Assembly: GCA_024280435.1 (NCBI GenBank)
Contig: JAJRQD010000110.1
Location: 1-46,817, forward strand
Direction of reading: 5' to 3'
DNA: 46,817 bases
Source: an archaeon
GTDB lineage: Archaea; Asgardarchaeota; Heimdallarchaeia; Heimdallarchaeales; Kariarchaeaceae
The notes below the pieces were generated by a model. The model ran no database searches. It was not told the DNA's origin and was given only the letters and a program-made list of their open reading frames with translations. Both the position numbers and the translations under genes were made by a program. The stretch's first letter is position 1, and each line of letters begins with the position of its first letter. Below, in pieces: positions 17,631 through 25,068 of the stretch.

Positions 17631-18869
17631 CTACTTAAGTATTAATCTAAGATAGATGGCATCATTTTCGGATTTGGGTACCTTATCAAAGCCTGTTATC
17701 ATCAATGTCTCCTGATCTCTTATTTTAGCCTCTGCCAGTGTCATATTCGTCTCAATCTCCTCCATATCCTTGGCATCCACTCTCCAAACCATTGGCTCAA
17801 ATTCTGGATCATATTTGAAGCCCTTCTTGGATAACAAGAGCAAAATTGTGGATAAAGTGGTTGATTTTGGAGTTTTTAATTTGATAACCCTCGGTGCGTT
17901 AGGTCCACAGGTATCACATTTTTTGTTCTGAGGCTTGGGAAAGCTGAAGAAATTTGATCCCAACCCGTTATATATAGTGTAGTGATAGGGTAGTAGACCA
18001 AGTTCTGTTCCATGTATGTGGTGAAGTATCTTTAAAACATCCTGTGATTGAATTGATGCGATGACTGCATTGATTGTAATAATTGCAGGTTCATGATGAT
18101 CTATCTTCTTGACCGCATCATCAACAGTGAAGGGCTCCTCATGTGGAAAATGCTCTTTTAGCAATTTATTTGCATAATCAAGTACTATTTTCACCTCATC
18201 CAATTTATCGGCCTCTGGCAATCTACCATTCTCACTCTCGTAGAATAACTGTCCTTTCAACATACAGTGTGATTTCTTCCTTGGTATACCAACAAGGGTA
18301 CATGCAGCAAGATCCTCCTGTTCTCTCTCACGCATGGGGTCACAGGCAAGGCATGAATTTTTCTCTGGGAAGTATGTATAGATATGTCCATTGTAATTGG
18401 CAGTACCACCGTCCACAAGAGGTTTTCTGAACAATACCGCACGTCTGTTCAGCTCTACTCTTGCATTCACACTATCAAGACCTCCGATCAGTAGATCCAC
18501 CTCCTCATATATCTTTGGATCTATCTCCTGCAATGCCATGAAATGTGGGATATACTCTCCGAATGGGTTCAATCTTTTCAGCATCTTGGCAGCTGCAACA
18601 GCTTTACCCTCTCCTTCCTCAGCATCAAGAAACAATATCTGTCTGTTTAGATTTGAATATTCAATTGTATCCATATCTACCAGATGAATAGTGCCAACAC
18701 CGGCCATCGCCAGGTTTTTTGCTATCTCAGTACCAAGACCACCCACACCTGCAATCAATACCTTTGATTTTTTCAGTGCAGCCTGGTTCCAACCGGGTAG
18801 ACGTAATTGTCTATCCATTCTCTCTGTTTCCTTATCACTCATTGCATCTGAGAAAAAATTGTTCTTCAT
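17631..18869 (-). CDS. E1-like ubiquitin-activating enzyme with C-terminal ubiquitin-fold domain
   Basis: The 412-residue protein has the E1/ThiF adenylation fold: GVGGLG at 41-46, D65 in VDMD, NRQ at 75-77, K89 and D132 (GLDSVNAR). Two CxxC pairs, C173/C176 and C318/C321, form the structural zinc site. C190 in AACTLVGIPRKKSHC aligns with the catalytic cysteine of UBA3 (CTIASTPR). Residues about 325-412 follow the second CxxC and end in LAEAKIRDQETLMITG, resembling the ubiquitin-fold domain that recruits E2 in eukaryotic E1s. MoeB/ThiF proteins lack this domain. It is probably transcribed alone, from a promoter that shares its upstream element with the E2 operon, and has an AGGAG ribosome-binding site. 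Confidence 0.93.
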   Translation of the reverse strand: MKNNFFSDAMSDKETERMDRQLRLPGWNQAALKKSKVLIAGVGGLGTEIAKNLAMAGVGTIHLVDMDTIEYSNLNRQILFLDAEEGEGKAVAAAKMLKRLNPFGEYIPHFMALQEIDPKIYEEVDLLIGGLDSVNARVELNRRAVLFRKPLVDGGTANYNGHIYTYFPEKNSCLACDPMREREQEDLAACTLVGIPRKKSHCMLKGQLFYESENGRLPEADKLDEVKIVLDYANKLLKEHFPHEEPFTVDDAVKKIDHHEPAIITINAVIASIQSQDVLKILHHIHGTELGLLPYHYTIYNGLGSNFFSFPKPQNKKCDTCGPNAPRVIKLKTPKSTTLSTILLLLSKKGFKYDPEFEPMVWRVDAKDMEEIETNMTLAEAKIRDQETLMITGFDKVPKSENDAIYLRLILK

Positions 18870-18901
18870 ATATAATACTCCTATACAAATAAATTGCAGA
18901 A

Positions 18902-18911
18902 TATTATAAAA
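18902..18911 (-). promoter_or_regulatory. TATA box of the E1 gene
   Basis: The minus strand reads TTTTATAATA about 36 bases before the E1 ATG, at the same place relative to the shared upstream element (10 bases) as in the E2 promoter. A TAGGAG ribosome-binding site follows close to the start codon. Confidence 0.6.
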
Positions 18912-18920
18912 GAATTATTC

Positions 18921-18947
18921 AACACACAAATACAAAAACGCAATAAT
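18921..18947 (-). promoter_or_regulatory. Shared upstream element, copy at E1
   Basis: On the minus strand this reads ATTATTG, a variable base (C), then GTTTTTGTATTTGTGTGTT. It matches the element at 14192-14218 at 26 of 27 positions and ends 51 bases before the E1 ATG, against 50 for E2. Sequence on either side diverges, so the match reflects selection rather than a recent duplication of the whole region. Confidence 0.75.
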
Positions 18948-19248
18948 ATACGAATATTCTCCTATTTTCTATCCTTCTTTTATTAGAAGTATTATTGGAA
19001 ATTCTTGATTTAATAAGTTATGATATTTGAAACGTGTAATTTTGTAAAATTAATGCCTAAAACACCAAACCATATGTAACACCCACTTATCAAGAATATT
19101 TTTTTTCTTGATTATTTCGAGTGTGTATTCACTCAATTATCATGTGACGCCTACTTTTTACATATTAATTTAGAATATAGTGCAGTTTATACATTGAATA
19201 TTAGATAATTTGCTATAAGTAACGCCTATATGGATTATAGTTCATTTA

Positions 19249-19395
19249 GTGAAGAAGAAGAAAAAAGGTAAATCTTATCTTTTTTTGAGGCAAAATCATA
19301 GAATAGATGGTAAATCTCGGCAAAAATGGGTTGTCTATCTAGGTCCAGAAGGTGATGATGAAAAGATTAAATCAAATTCATCCAATTACTTTTGA
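19249..19395 (+). pseudogene. Transposase N-terminal fragment
   Basis: From a GTG the frame encodes 48 residues (VKKKKKGKSYLFLRQNHRI, then DGKSRQKWVVYLGPEGDDEK) before TGA. The order basic stretch, YLFL, R-DGK-RQ, YLGP is what one sees at the start of several archaeal and bacterial transposases of the IS1634/IS4-like group. No continuation is found after the stop. It is taken as the remains of an insertion sequence. Confidence 0.45.
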
Positions 19396-19436
19396 ATAAA
19401 TTATTATTTTAAGTTAGATTACTAAGCACTCTAAAA

Positions 19437-19464
19437 CCTATAACTGCGTATTTCATGCACTATA
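19437..19464. repeat. Short dispersed repeat, copy A
   Basis: The sequence CCTATAACTGCGTATTTCAT and the eight bases after it match copy B (21395-21421) at about 23 of 27 positions with one gap. Copy A has lost the perfect palindrome that copy B keeps. The two copies bracket the region of the secreted protein and transposase remains. Confidence 0.45.
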
Positions 19465-19482
19465 AGTGTTAACTTTTAAAAA

Positions 19483-20340
19483 TTAAACATATTTTTCAAC
19501 TATATTTTTTCTTCTTCTTATATATAATCCGATAATAAATAGTGGAAATAAATACCCCGAAAATGATACTCTTGCATCTTCACTTTTATTTGGATTATTT
19601 GGATCTATCACAGTTACTTTTACACTATCTGAATTTGTATTTTTATACGTATCAGTCAATACTAATTTGAAAATATATTCACCTACATTAAGAAAATTCA
19701 GATTGTAAGTTATAGTTTCATCAAACTCAAACCATGAATTTAAATAAACTAGTTCCCCATCTTTGTAAACTTCATAAGTTGATGGGTGCATATCAAATAC
19801 TAACCAAGTGATAGAAGAACTCTGACCAATTTCAAATACGATATCTGAAGGTGAACTAATTGTAGGGTTGGTTGTGTCCAATATATAGATATCAATCATA
19901 TAAATCCAATCATCATTTGTAAATGGATCTCCCCAACCAACATCTTCCCAGAATTCAGATGTGAAATATACTGAAACTACATTAGGCCAAGTACTATCTG
20001 GATTTATAGTCCAAGTTATGATAAATTCTTCATTAACTTCTTTCAAAGTACCCCATGTATTATCATGTATTACATACTCCCATCCATTAGCCCCTTTAAA
20101 TTTTAATGAAAGTTCAATTTCATGAAAATCATATATTCCCTTTCCAAATGAGAGCAATCTAATTCCCTGCTGGAGTTTACTATCAACCCCATATTGCCAC
20201 TTTGTATTATCACTAATATCTGTAAAGTATTCATACATCGAACCTCCTTTTGATAATTGTTGTGAAGATGTTGTTTCTGAAGTAACAATTGATATGCTAC
20301 TTATTAATATTAAAAATAGTATTAAATTCTGAATTTTCAT
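19483..20340 (-). CDS. Secreted, C-terminally anchored protein with Ig-like domain
   Basis: The 285-residue product starts with a signal peptide (MKIQNLILFLILISSISIV) and ends with a hydrophobic segment and basic cluster (LFPLFIIGLYIRRRKN), so it is probably displayed on the cell surface. The N-terminal half (about 30-145) is rich in Trp and aromatic residues (WQYGVDSK, GWEYVIHDNTWG) and resembles a carbohydrate-binding-like beta sandwich. The second half (about 155-250) is an Ig-like repeat (PTISSPSDIVFEIGQSSSI, then YTYKN-type strands). It lies alone in the accessory region between mobile-element remains. The ligand is unknown. Confidence 0.7.
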   Translation of the reverse strand: MKIQNLILFLILISSISIVTSETTSSQQLSKGGSMYEYFTDISDNTKWQYGVDSKLQQGIRLLSFGKGIYDFHEIELSLKFKGANGWEYVIHDNTWGTLKEVNEEFIITWTINPDSTWPNVVSVYFTSEFWEDVGWGDPFTNDDWIYMIDIYILDTTNPTISSPSDIVFEIGQSSSITWLVFDMHPSTYEVYKDGELVYLNSWFEFDETITYNLNFLNVGEYIFKLVLTDTYKNTNSDSVKVTVIDPNNPNKSEDARVSFSGYLFPLFIIGLYIRRRKNIVEKYV

Positions 20341-20559
20341 ATGTGGTATTCATATTTTTATATTATTAATTTTTTGCTTGTATATCTTTCACCCATGTCC
20401 TTAGTTTGTAAATGATCAATTTCATTCTACCTTTGGCGCTAAGTTTGTTGGTAATTGTTATGATTTTTACATTTTTCAATCATCAGTAGTACGAGACACT
20501 AAAATGATCTTGAAACTTTGCCAATCAGGCTAAGTTTTACATGATAAATTGTATAACTT

Positions 20560-20919
20560 ATACAATTCATTATTAGAATTAAGAGTTTGATTACTTGAGA
20601 ATGATGAAATAGTTAGTGATGAGGAATATAATGTGGTATTGGCTAGAATTCATGCTTAATCTAGAATTGAAATCAATATTAAGGAAGTGAAAAAAATTCA
20701 GAAAAGCTTGAAAAACAGAAGCGAACATTTCATCACTTTTCTTAAGCTCCCAGATATACTAACCACAAACAACCCTGCTGAATTAAAGTTAAAACATGTA
20801 ATTGTGCATAGAGATCAAATGGAAAGCCATTCCGAAGTTTAGATGCGATGGAAGAGTATGGTACTATGTTTACTCAGTCAATCAAAATGATAATCTTCAA
20901 TTTAATTCACTAATAGCTT
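20560..20919 (+). pseudogene. IS66-like transposase C-terminal remains
   Basis: One frame reads FLKLPDILTTNNPAEL, KHVIVHRDQ, which resembles the NNxAExxLRPxVIxRK block near the C-terminus of IS66-family transposases. After a frameshift at about 20817, a second frame continues NGKPFRSLDAMEEYGTMFTQ, the FRSxxGAxxYAT block that follows. At least two stop codons interrupt the upstream part. The copy is clearly dead and its ends cannot be placed exactly. Confidence 0.6.
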
Positions 20920-21394
20920 AAGTTAATAAATTTTTCCTTATATTTGGGTGAAATCTCAAGTTTATCAAATTATGGGGAAAATATTTTGAAAAAATTAAAC
21001 CGTAATTTTATTATCAACTAATCATGATGTGTATTACTATATTGCAATAATCCGGAAAATACCTAGTATTTTTATTAGATATGTGGTGGATCATGCCCAT
21101 CTTGAATATTATCATGATGACATCTTTTGCTATTTAATGGATTATACAAATACAATGTTAAATCCAAATGGCCAAATGGAGAACAAGTGTTGAGTATGTA
21201 TTTGTATTTATAGAACTCTGACCATTAAGAATTGCTGAAAGAAAAGAAAGTAGTAGAGCCAAAGCTCTGCTATTCCCATTTCTCAGTAATAATTTTAAAT
21301 TGTATTTTCAACTTTGAAAATACCAAAAATTAATTAAAAAACAACCTGTTGAAAATTACATCAAGTCTGTAAATATTTTTTATTACTTATAAAT

Positions 21395-21427
21395 CCATAA
21401 TTGCGTATAGCATGCCCTATACGCAAT
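21395..21427. repeat. Palindromic repeat, copy B
   Basis: ATTGCGTATAG (21400-21410) and CTATACGCAAT (21417-21427) are perfect inverted repeats around a six-base loop (CATGCC). The left part is shared with copy A at 19437-19464. It may be the end of a small transposon (IS200/IS605-like hairpin or MITE). Confidence 0.5.
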
Positions 21428-21694
21428 TTGGTATCTGCAATTGTTTTTCTCTGTGTATCATTCCATTATGATCGCCATAAAAGGAAATTGGCTAGTGGTA
21501 GATTTCTTGGCAAATTTCTTGGCAACTTTCGTAGGGGAATAAAATGGTCTGGCATTATATTGATCTAATTAATATTACTAGATTACTTTTTTTATGTGAT
21601 ATTCTAGATACATGTATGCGTAAAATATACTATGGTGTTATTATTCTTCTTATACTAATCCCATCAATCATTTTTACTTTTAGTAATACTGGAT

Positions 21695-21952
21695 TTATAA
21701 TGATAAAATATAATTTTTTCCGAGTTTAGATAACTCGTATGTTATATTTCTTCCAGATGGATGTTCGATTAAGTAGCCAAGAGCAACTAATCTCCTAACA
21801 GATTTCTTTATTGGCTTTTGATTATTTTTTAAAATTCGTGGTATAAATTTAATTATCCCTCCAATAGATGTTCTAGCATTAATAGAACCTTTTGCATAAG
21901 TAAAAAAACCTCGTAAGACTTGTTTGTCTAAAGGTAAATGCATTTTTACCAT
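21695..21952 (-). CDS. Small winged-helix DNA-binding protein
   Basis: This 85-residue basic protein has a pattern of a winged helix: KQVLRGFFTYAKGSINART, then KSVRRLVALGYLIEHPSG, NITYELSKLGKNYIL, where the GYL..HPSG..ITYELS part is the usual wing followed by the last helix. It is transcribed away from another winged-helix gene at 22112, with an intergenic region carrying three 9-base direct repeats and one inverted copy. A plasmid- or virus-derived regulator would fit the accessory context (inference). No partner domain is present. Confidence 0.6.
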   Translation of the reverse strand: MVKMHLPLDKQVLRGFFTYAKGSINARTSIGGIIKFIPRILKNNQKPIKKSVRRLVALGYLIEHPSGRNITYELSKLGKNYILSL

Positions 21953-21982
21953 AATTAATTATATCTTGCTTTACTTATAAAT

Positions 21983-22050
21983 ATGTTTAGTGATTTTCTA
22001 TAATGAAATATCTTATAACGCTTATTAAACATATTAAACATACTAAACAG
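21983..22050. promoter_or_regulatory. Operator-like 9-bp repeats between divergent winged-helix genes
   Basis: ATTAAACAT occurs at 22024-22032 and again immediately at 22033-22041, followed by the variant ACTAAACAG at 22042-22050. An inverted copy, ATGTTTAGT (complement ACTAAACAT), lies at 21983-21991. All are inside the 159-base space between two outward-reading DNA-binding genes, as expected for autoregulation or iterons. Confidence 0.55.
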
Positions 22051-22111
22051 GTATATTTTATTAAGATAATATTAATATATCCTAATATATATATTTCATA
22101 TTAGATAATAT

Positions 22112-22567
22112 ATGAGTGAAATAATGAGTGATGCCCGAAAAATTTCTTTGATGAAACGTAGGAAAAAAAGAGAGGAGAGAATATTGAAGGTACTGGGTTA
22201 TTTAAAGCTAAACCCTAATCAAACAGTATATGATTTACAAAAATATTTTGATTGGCCAATAGGGTCTATTCATTCTATATTGAAAGAGTTAGAAGAAGAT
22301 CTACATCTTAAATCAAGAACCATTGTGGAGAATAACAGGCAAAAGAAATTGTATCGCCTTATGTTGGAAGAAGATTATATTGTTGATCACTTCAATGAAG
22401 AAACATTACTAGTACCTTTTAATTTGAGGGCTGCAAAAAACGCTATCAAAAACGGATATGAAATATCAATTGAAATGAAAAATGGATCCATAGTGAAATT
22501 ATCTCCTGGGGATAATATCGATTATTTTATTAAGAATAACAATATAAAGTTAGAATTAGAAGATTAA
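22112..22567 (+). CDS. Winged-helix DNA-binding protein
   Basis: The product is 151 residues. A basic N-terminus (KRRKKREERILKVLGYL) leads to a helix-turn-helix (NPNQTVYDLQKYFDWPIGS, IHSILKELEEDLHLKSR) with a wing (about 75-90). The C-terminal 60 residues (NGYEISIEMKNGSIVKLSPG) form a short beta-rich module of unknown role. It reads away from the smaller winged-helix gene across the repeat-containing spacer. No other gene follows closely, so it probably acts on its own promoter and elsewhere. The exact family is not recognised. Confidence 0.65.
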   Translation: MSEIMSDARKISLMKRRKKREERILKVLGYLKLNPNQTVYDLQKYFDWPIGSIHSILKELEEDLHLKSRTIVENNRQKKLYRLMLEEDYIVDHFNEETLLVPFNLRAAKNAIKNGYEISIEMKNGSIVKLSPGDNIDYFIKNNNIKLELED

Positions 22568-22823
22568 TATTTAACTGGAAATGAGGTGAGAGTTCAATAT
22601 TTTAACTCTCGCAATAAGAAAAAAATATCTTACCATCTGATTTTCGATATTTTATTGAATTGCGTTCAATCAATACTGATGACATAATATATCTATGTTT
22701 TATTTAATAATAAATCTTTATCAAAAACATATGTTTGCTTGAATTGGAAATGATATTACTCTCTTATAGTTCAAATTATTCTAGGACTACAAACATTAAA
22801 TACACCTCTATTCTATTTATCTT

Positions 22824-23774
22824 ATGAATAGGAAATTAGGAAACTCTGATATTGAGATATCAGCAATAGGCTTGGGAGCATGGCAATTCTCAGAAGCTAC
22901 AAGTTTTCACAAGTTTTTCTGGAATGGAATTGATCCAGAAACCACAGAGAAGATTATTGATGTGAGTTTGAAGGGTGGTATCAACTGGATAGATACTGCT
23001 GAGATATATGGGAATGGCAGATCTGAACGTGGTGTGAGCAGAGCTCTGCAATCACTAAAAATTGACTATCCTGCTGTTAGGATTGCTACAAAATGGAATC
23101 CTTTATTCAGAAGGGCAAAATCTATTGTCAAAACTTTTCCAAAAAGAGTTGAGAATTTATCTCCCTACCCAATTACTCTGCATCAGGTACACAATCCTGC
23201 TTCCTTCTCCAAACCCGAGACTGAGATGGAGGAGATGTTCAAATTATTGGATGATAAAAAAATAGAGGCTGTTGGTGTGAGTAATTTCAATACCAAGCAG
23301 ATGGTAAGGGCTTTTGAGCGTCTCGAAGAATTGGGATATCCTATGGTATCAAATCAGGTGAAATACAGTATACTTGATAGAAGAGTAGATAAAGAGCTTG
23401 TTGACCGGGCAAAAGAATTGGGTGTGACAATTATTGCATACTCACCCTTGGAACAGGGATTGGCTAGTGGTAGATTTCATGAAAACCCTTCCTCACTTGA
23501 TTCAATACCATTTATCCGGAAAAGAGTCCTGAAGCGAAAGTTTGAGAAAAGTACTGAATTGATAAATGAGATGTCTAGCATTGCCAATAACCATGGTGTC
23601 ACAACTTCACAGGTGGCATTGAATTGGTTGATCAATTACAATGGTGATACAGTCGTTGTAATTCCAGGTGCCACCAAACCTACCCATGCACAACTTAATG
23701 CAGGAGCTATGAATTTCAAGTTAAGTAAAGAAGAACTCTCCCTGCTCGATGATTTATCAAGGCAATTTATTTAA
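22824..23774 (+). CDS. Aldo/keto reductase
   Basis: This 316-residue enzyme is a complete aldo/keto reductase barrel. The catalytic tetrad is D57, Y62, K90 and H120 (WIDTAEIYGNG, ATKWNP, ITLHQVH). The NADPH-binding end is also present: IIAYSPLEQGLASGRF near 210 and VVIPGATKPTHAQLNAGAM near 280. Family members reduce carbonyls to alcohols with NAD(P)H; the substrate cannot be inferred. The similar length and motifs to YajO/Tas-type proteins place it in the AKR11-13 range (tentative). It stands alone, with 64 bases to the next gene. The start ATG is only a few bases downstream of a CTTATG junction without a clear ribosome-binding site. Confidence 0.92.
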   Translation: MNRKLGNSDIEISAIGLGAWQFSEATSFHKFFWNGIDPETTEKIIDVSLKGGINWIDTAEIYGNGRSERGVSRALQSLKIDYPAVRIATKWNPLFRRAKSIVKTFPKRVENLSPYPITLHQVHNPASFSKPETEMEEMFKLLDDKKIEAVGVSNFNTKQMVRAFERLEELGYPMVSNQVKYSILDRRVDKELVDRAKELGVTIIAYSPLEQGLASGRFHENPSSLDSIPFIRKRVLKRKFEKSTELINEMSSIANNHGVTTSQVALNWLINYNGDTVVVIPGATKPTHAQLNAGAMNFKLSKEELSLLDDLSRQFI

Positions 23775-23838
23775 TTTATGAGATACAAAAACGATAAATC
23801 TCGCATAATTTTATTAATGTGAATTGATTTAGGTAATC

Positions 23839-25017
23839 GTGCGAAAAAAATATTCTCTAATTATTTTAATTATTATGATGATAGGGTCATATTCACTGCC
23901 TGTGAATGGAGAATCACTTAATCTACAACCCACACTTGAGAAAAATTTCACTATTACTCTGTTAAATTATAATGAGGATTTGATTGATACCAGAATGATC
24001 GAAGCAAGTCTTCCTGAATTTTTTATATATGATACATACACCTTTACCTTAAATTATGAGATTGTATTTGCCAGTAGTGATTTTGAATCAGATTTCAATA
24101 ATTATGTGGATAGTATCAGTACAACTGATACCTGGACATCTAAACTGAATAATACTGCTTTAAATGAACAGAAGAATAATTTTGAGAGAAAGGATATTTT
24201 TGAACGACAGAATGGTACATCAATTGATGCAAGTAAATTAGAGAAATACCTGGATGATAGATCAGTGGAGAGTGGAAAGGTATCCTATAATATCTATATG
24301 TTAAATCTTACAAGATTAGATACCACCGATAACAAACACTGGTTCAATGTGACTGAAGTTGATCCAGATTCTGGTAGACAGAGATTTTACTGGAGATTGG
24401 AATGGGATTATTCCATGAATTATGATGTGAGGTTTCCCTATGCGGCTTATTCAAGTGTTACAGATACTTCTTTCATAGATCTAACCTCTTTTCAATGGTA
24501 TCTTACCTGGAGAGCAATTTGGAACAAAGATGTACTCTCTGATGACAGTTATTTCTCACAGTTGCAGGATATGATCAGGGGTAAGCTTGACAGTGAGGCC
24601 AGATCAATAATCGCGAATACCATGATCACTTGGCTTGGTGATTTAATTGTTTATTCCTACAACATGTATAATTTCCCTACTGATATAAAGACAGATGTCA
24701 ATACTAATATCGTGATTGTATATAACTCAACCCAGAAGAGTGCAGAGGATCTGAGTTGGATTGTTAATCCATCAGTGATCAGAGAACAGATGGGAATTAT
24801 TCTTCAAACACAGCGAGTAGGTGTTAAAATAGATTTTGTAGATCTGAATGAGGAGAATACAATGCTAGACTTTGTAAATGAGGCAAAGGTGGATTATAAT
24901 GAATTGCAACCATCATCCACTGCATTTAGTAATTGGACCTATTATGATGGAGGAAGGTTGCACTGGGGAATTTCAGAAAATCCAGATATCAGGAAGAAAT
25001 ATTTTGATAATCCTTAA
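23839..25017 (+). CDS. Secreted metalloprotease, N-terminal part of a gene broken by an in-frame stop
   Basis: From a GTG start the gene encodes 392 residues: a signal peptide (RKKYSLIILIIMMIGSYSL) and a large extracytoplasmic region with many Trp and Tyr but no recognised catalytic motif. It ends at a TAA at 25015-25017. The same frame stays open beyond that codon (NGTTLSGLILLLENSSF and on) and continues straight into the zinc-protease segment at 25069-25620. The two pieces therefore look like one gene of about 594 codons. Either the gene is dead by a point change (for example CAA or AAA to TAA), or the base is an assembly error, or the stop is read through. TAA is not a pyrrolysine codon. 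Confidence 0.75.
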   Translation: MRKKYSLIILIIMMIGSYSLPVNGESLNLQPTLEKNFTITLLNYNEDLIDTRMIEASLPEFFIYDTYTFTLNYEIVFASSDFESDFNNYVDSISTTDTWTSKLNNTALNEQKNNFERKDIFERQNGTSIDASKLEKYLDDRSVESGKVSYNIYMLNLTRLDTTDNKHWFNVTEVDPDSGRQRFYWRLEWDYSMNYDVRFPYAAYSSVTDTSFIDLTSFQWYLTWRAIWNKDVLSDDSYFSQLQDMIRGKLDSEARSIIANTMITWLGDLIVYSYNMYNFPTDIKTDVNTNIVIVYNSTQKSAEDLSWIVNPSVIREQMGIILQTQRVGVKIDFVDLNEENTMLDFVNEAKVDYNELQPSSTAFSNWTYYDGGRLHWGISENPDIRKKYFDNP

Positions 25018-25068
25018 AATGGAACCACACTCAGTGGACTAATCCTGTTACTTGAGAATTCAAGCTTT

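Larger units (their letters stand above)
18948..19482. other. Intergenic region with decayed mobile-element sequence
   Basis: The stretch has no intact gene. It contains an 8-bp perfect hairpin (ATCAAGAA at 19089-19096, TTCTTGAT at 19105-19112), three related short sequences (GTAACACCCACT near 19076, GTGACGCCTACT near 19144, GTAACGCCTATA near 19219) and the transposase fragment at 19249-19395. The end holds one copy of a short repeat seen again at 21395. Confidence 0.55.
20341..21694. other. Gene-poor accessory stretch with transposon remains
   Basis: No intact gene is recognised over about 1.35 kb. It contains the IS66-like transposase remains at about 20560-20919, a hairpin with an 11-bp perfect stem at 21400-21427, and an isolated 20-base match to the aldo/keto reductase gene (21487-21506). 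A 61-residue frame at 21544-21729 (MVWHYIDLINITRLL...) is hydrophobic, overlaps the end of the next gene on the other strand, and is not convincing. Confidence 0.55.

Noticed and set aside
19089-19112. Hairpin as a transcription terminator
   Set aside because: It has a T-rich loop instead of a T tract after the stem, and no gene ends just upstream.
21544-21729. 61-residue hydrophobic frame
   Set aside because: It overlaps the winged-helix gene on the other strand, has no ribosome-binding site and its composition is what AT-rich DNA gives by chance.
23783-23800. ATACAAAAACG-like match to the shared ubiquitin-promoter element
   Set aside because: Only about ten bases match and no minus-strand gene starts downstream of it in the required orientation.
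25015-25017. Recoding of the stop to pyrrolysine
   Set aside because: The codon is TAA, whereas pyrrolysine uses TAG.
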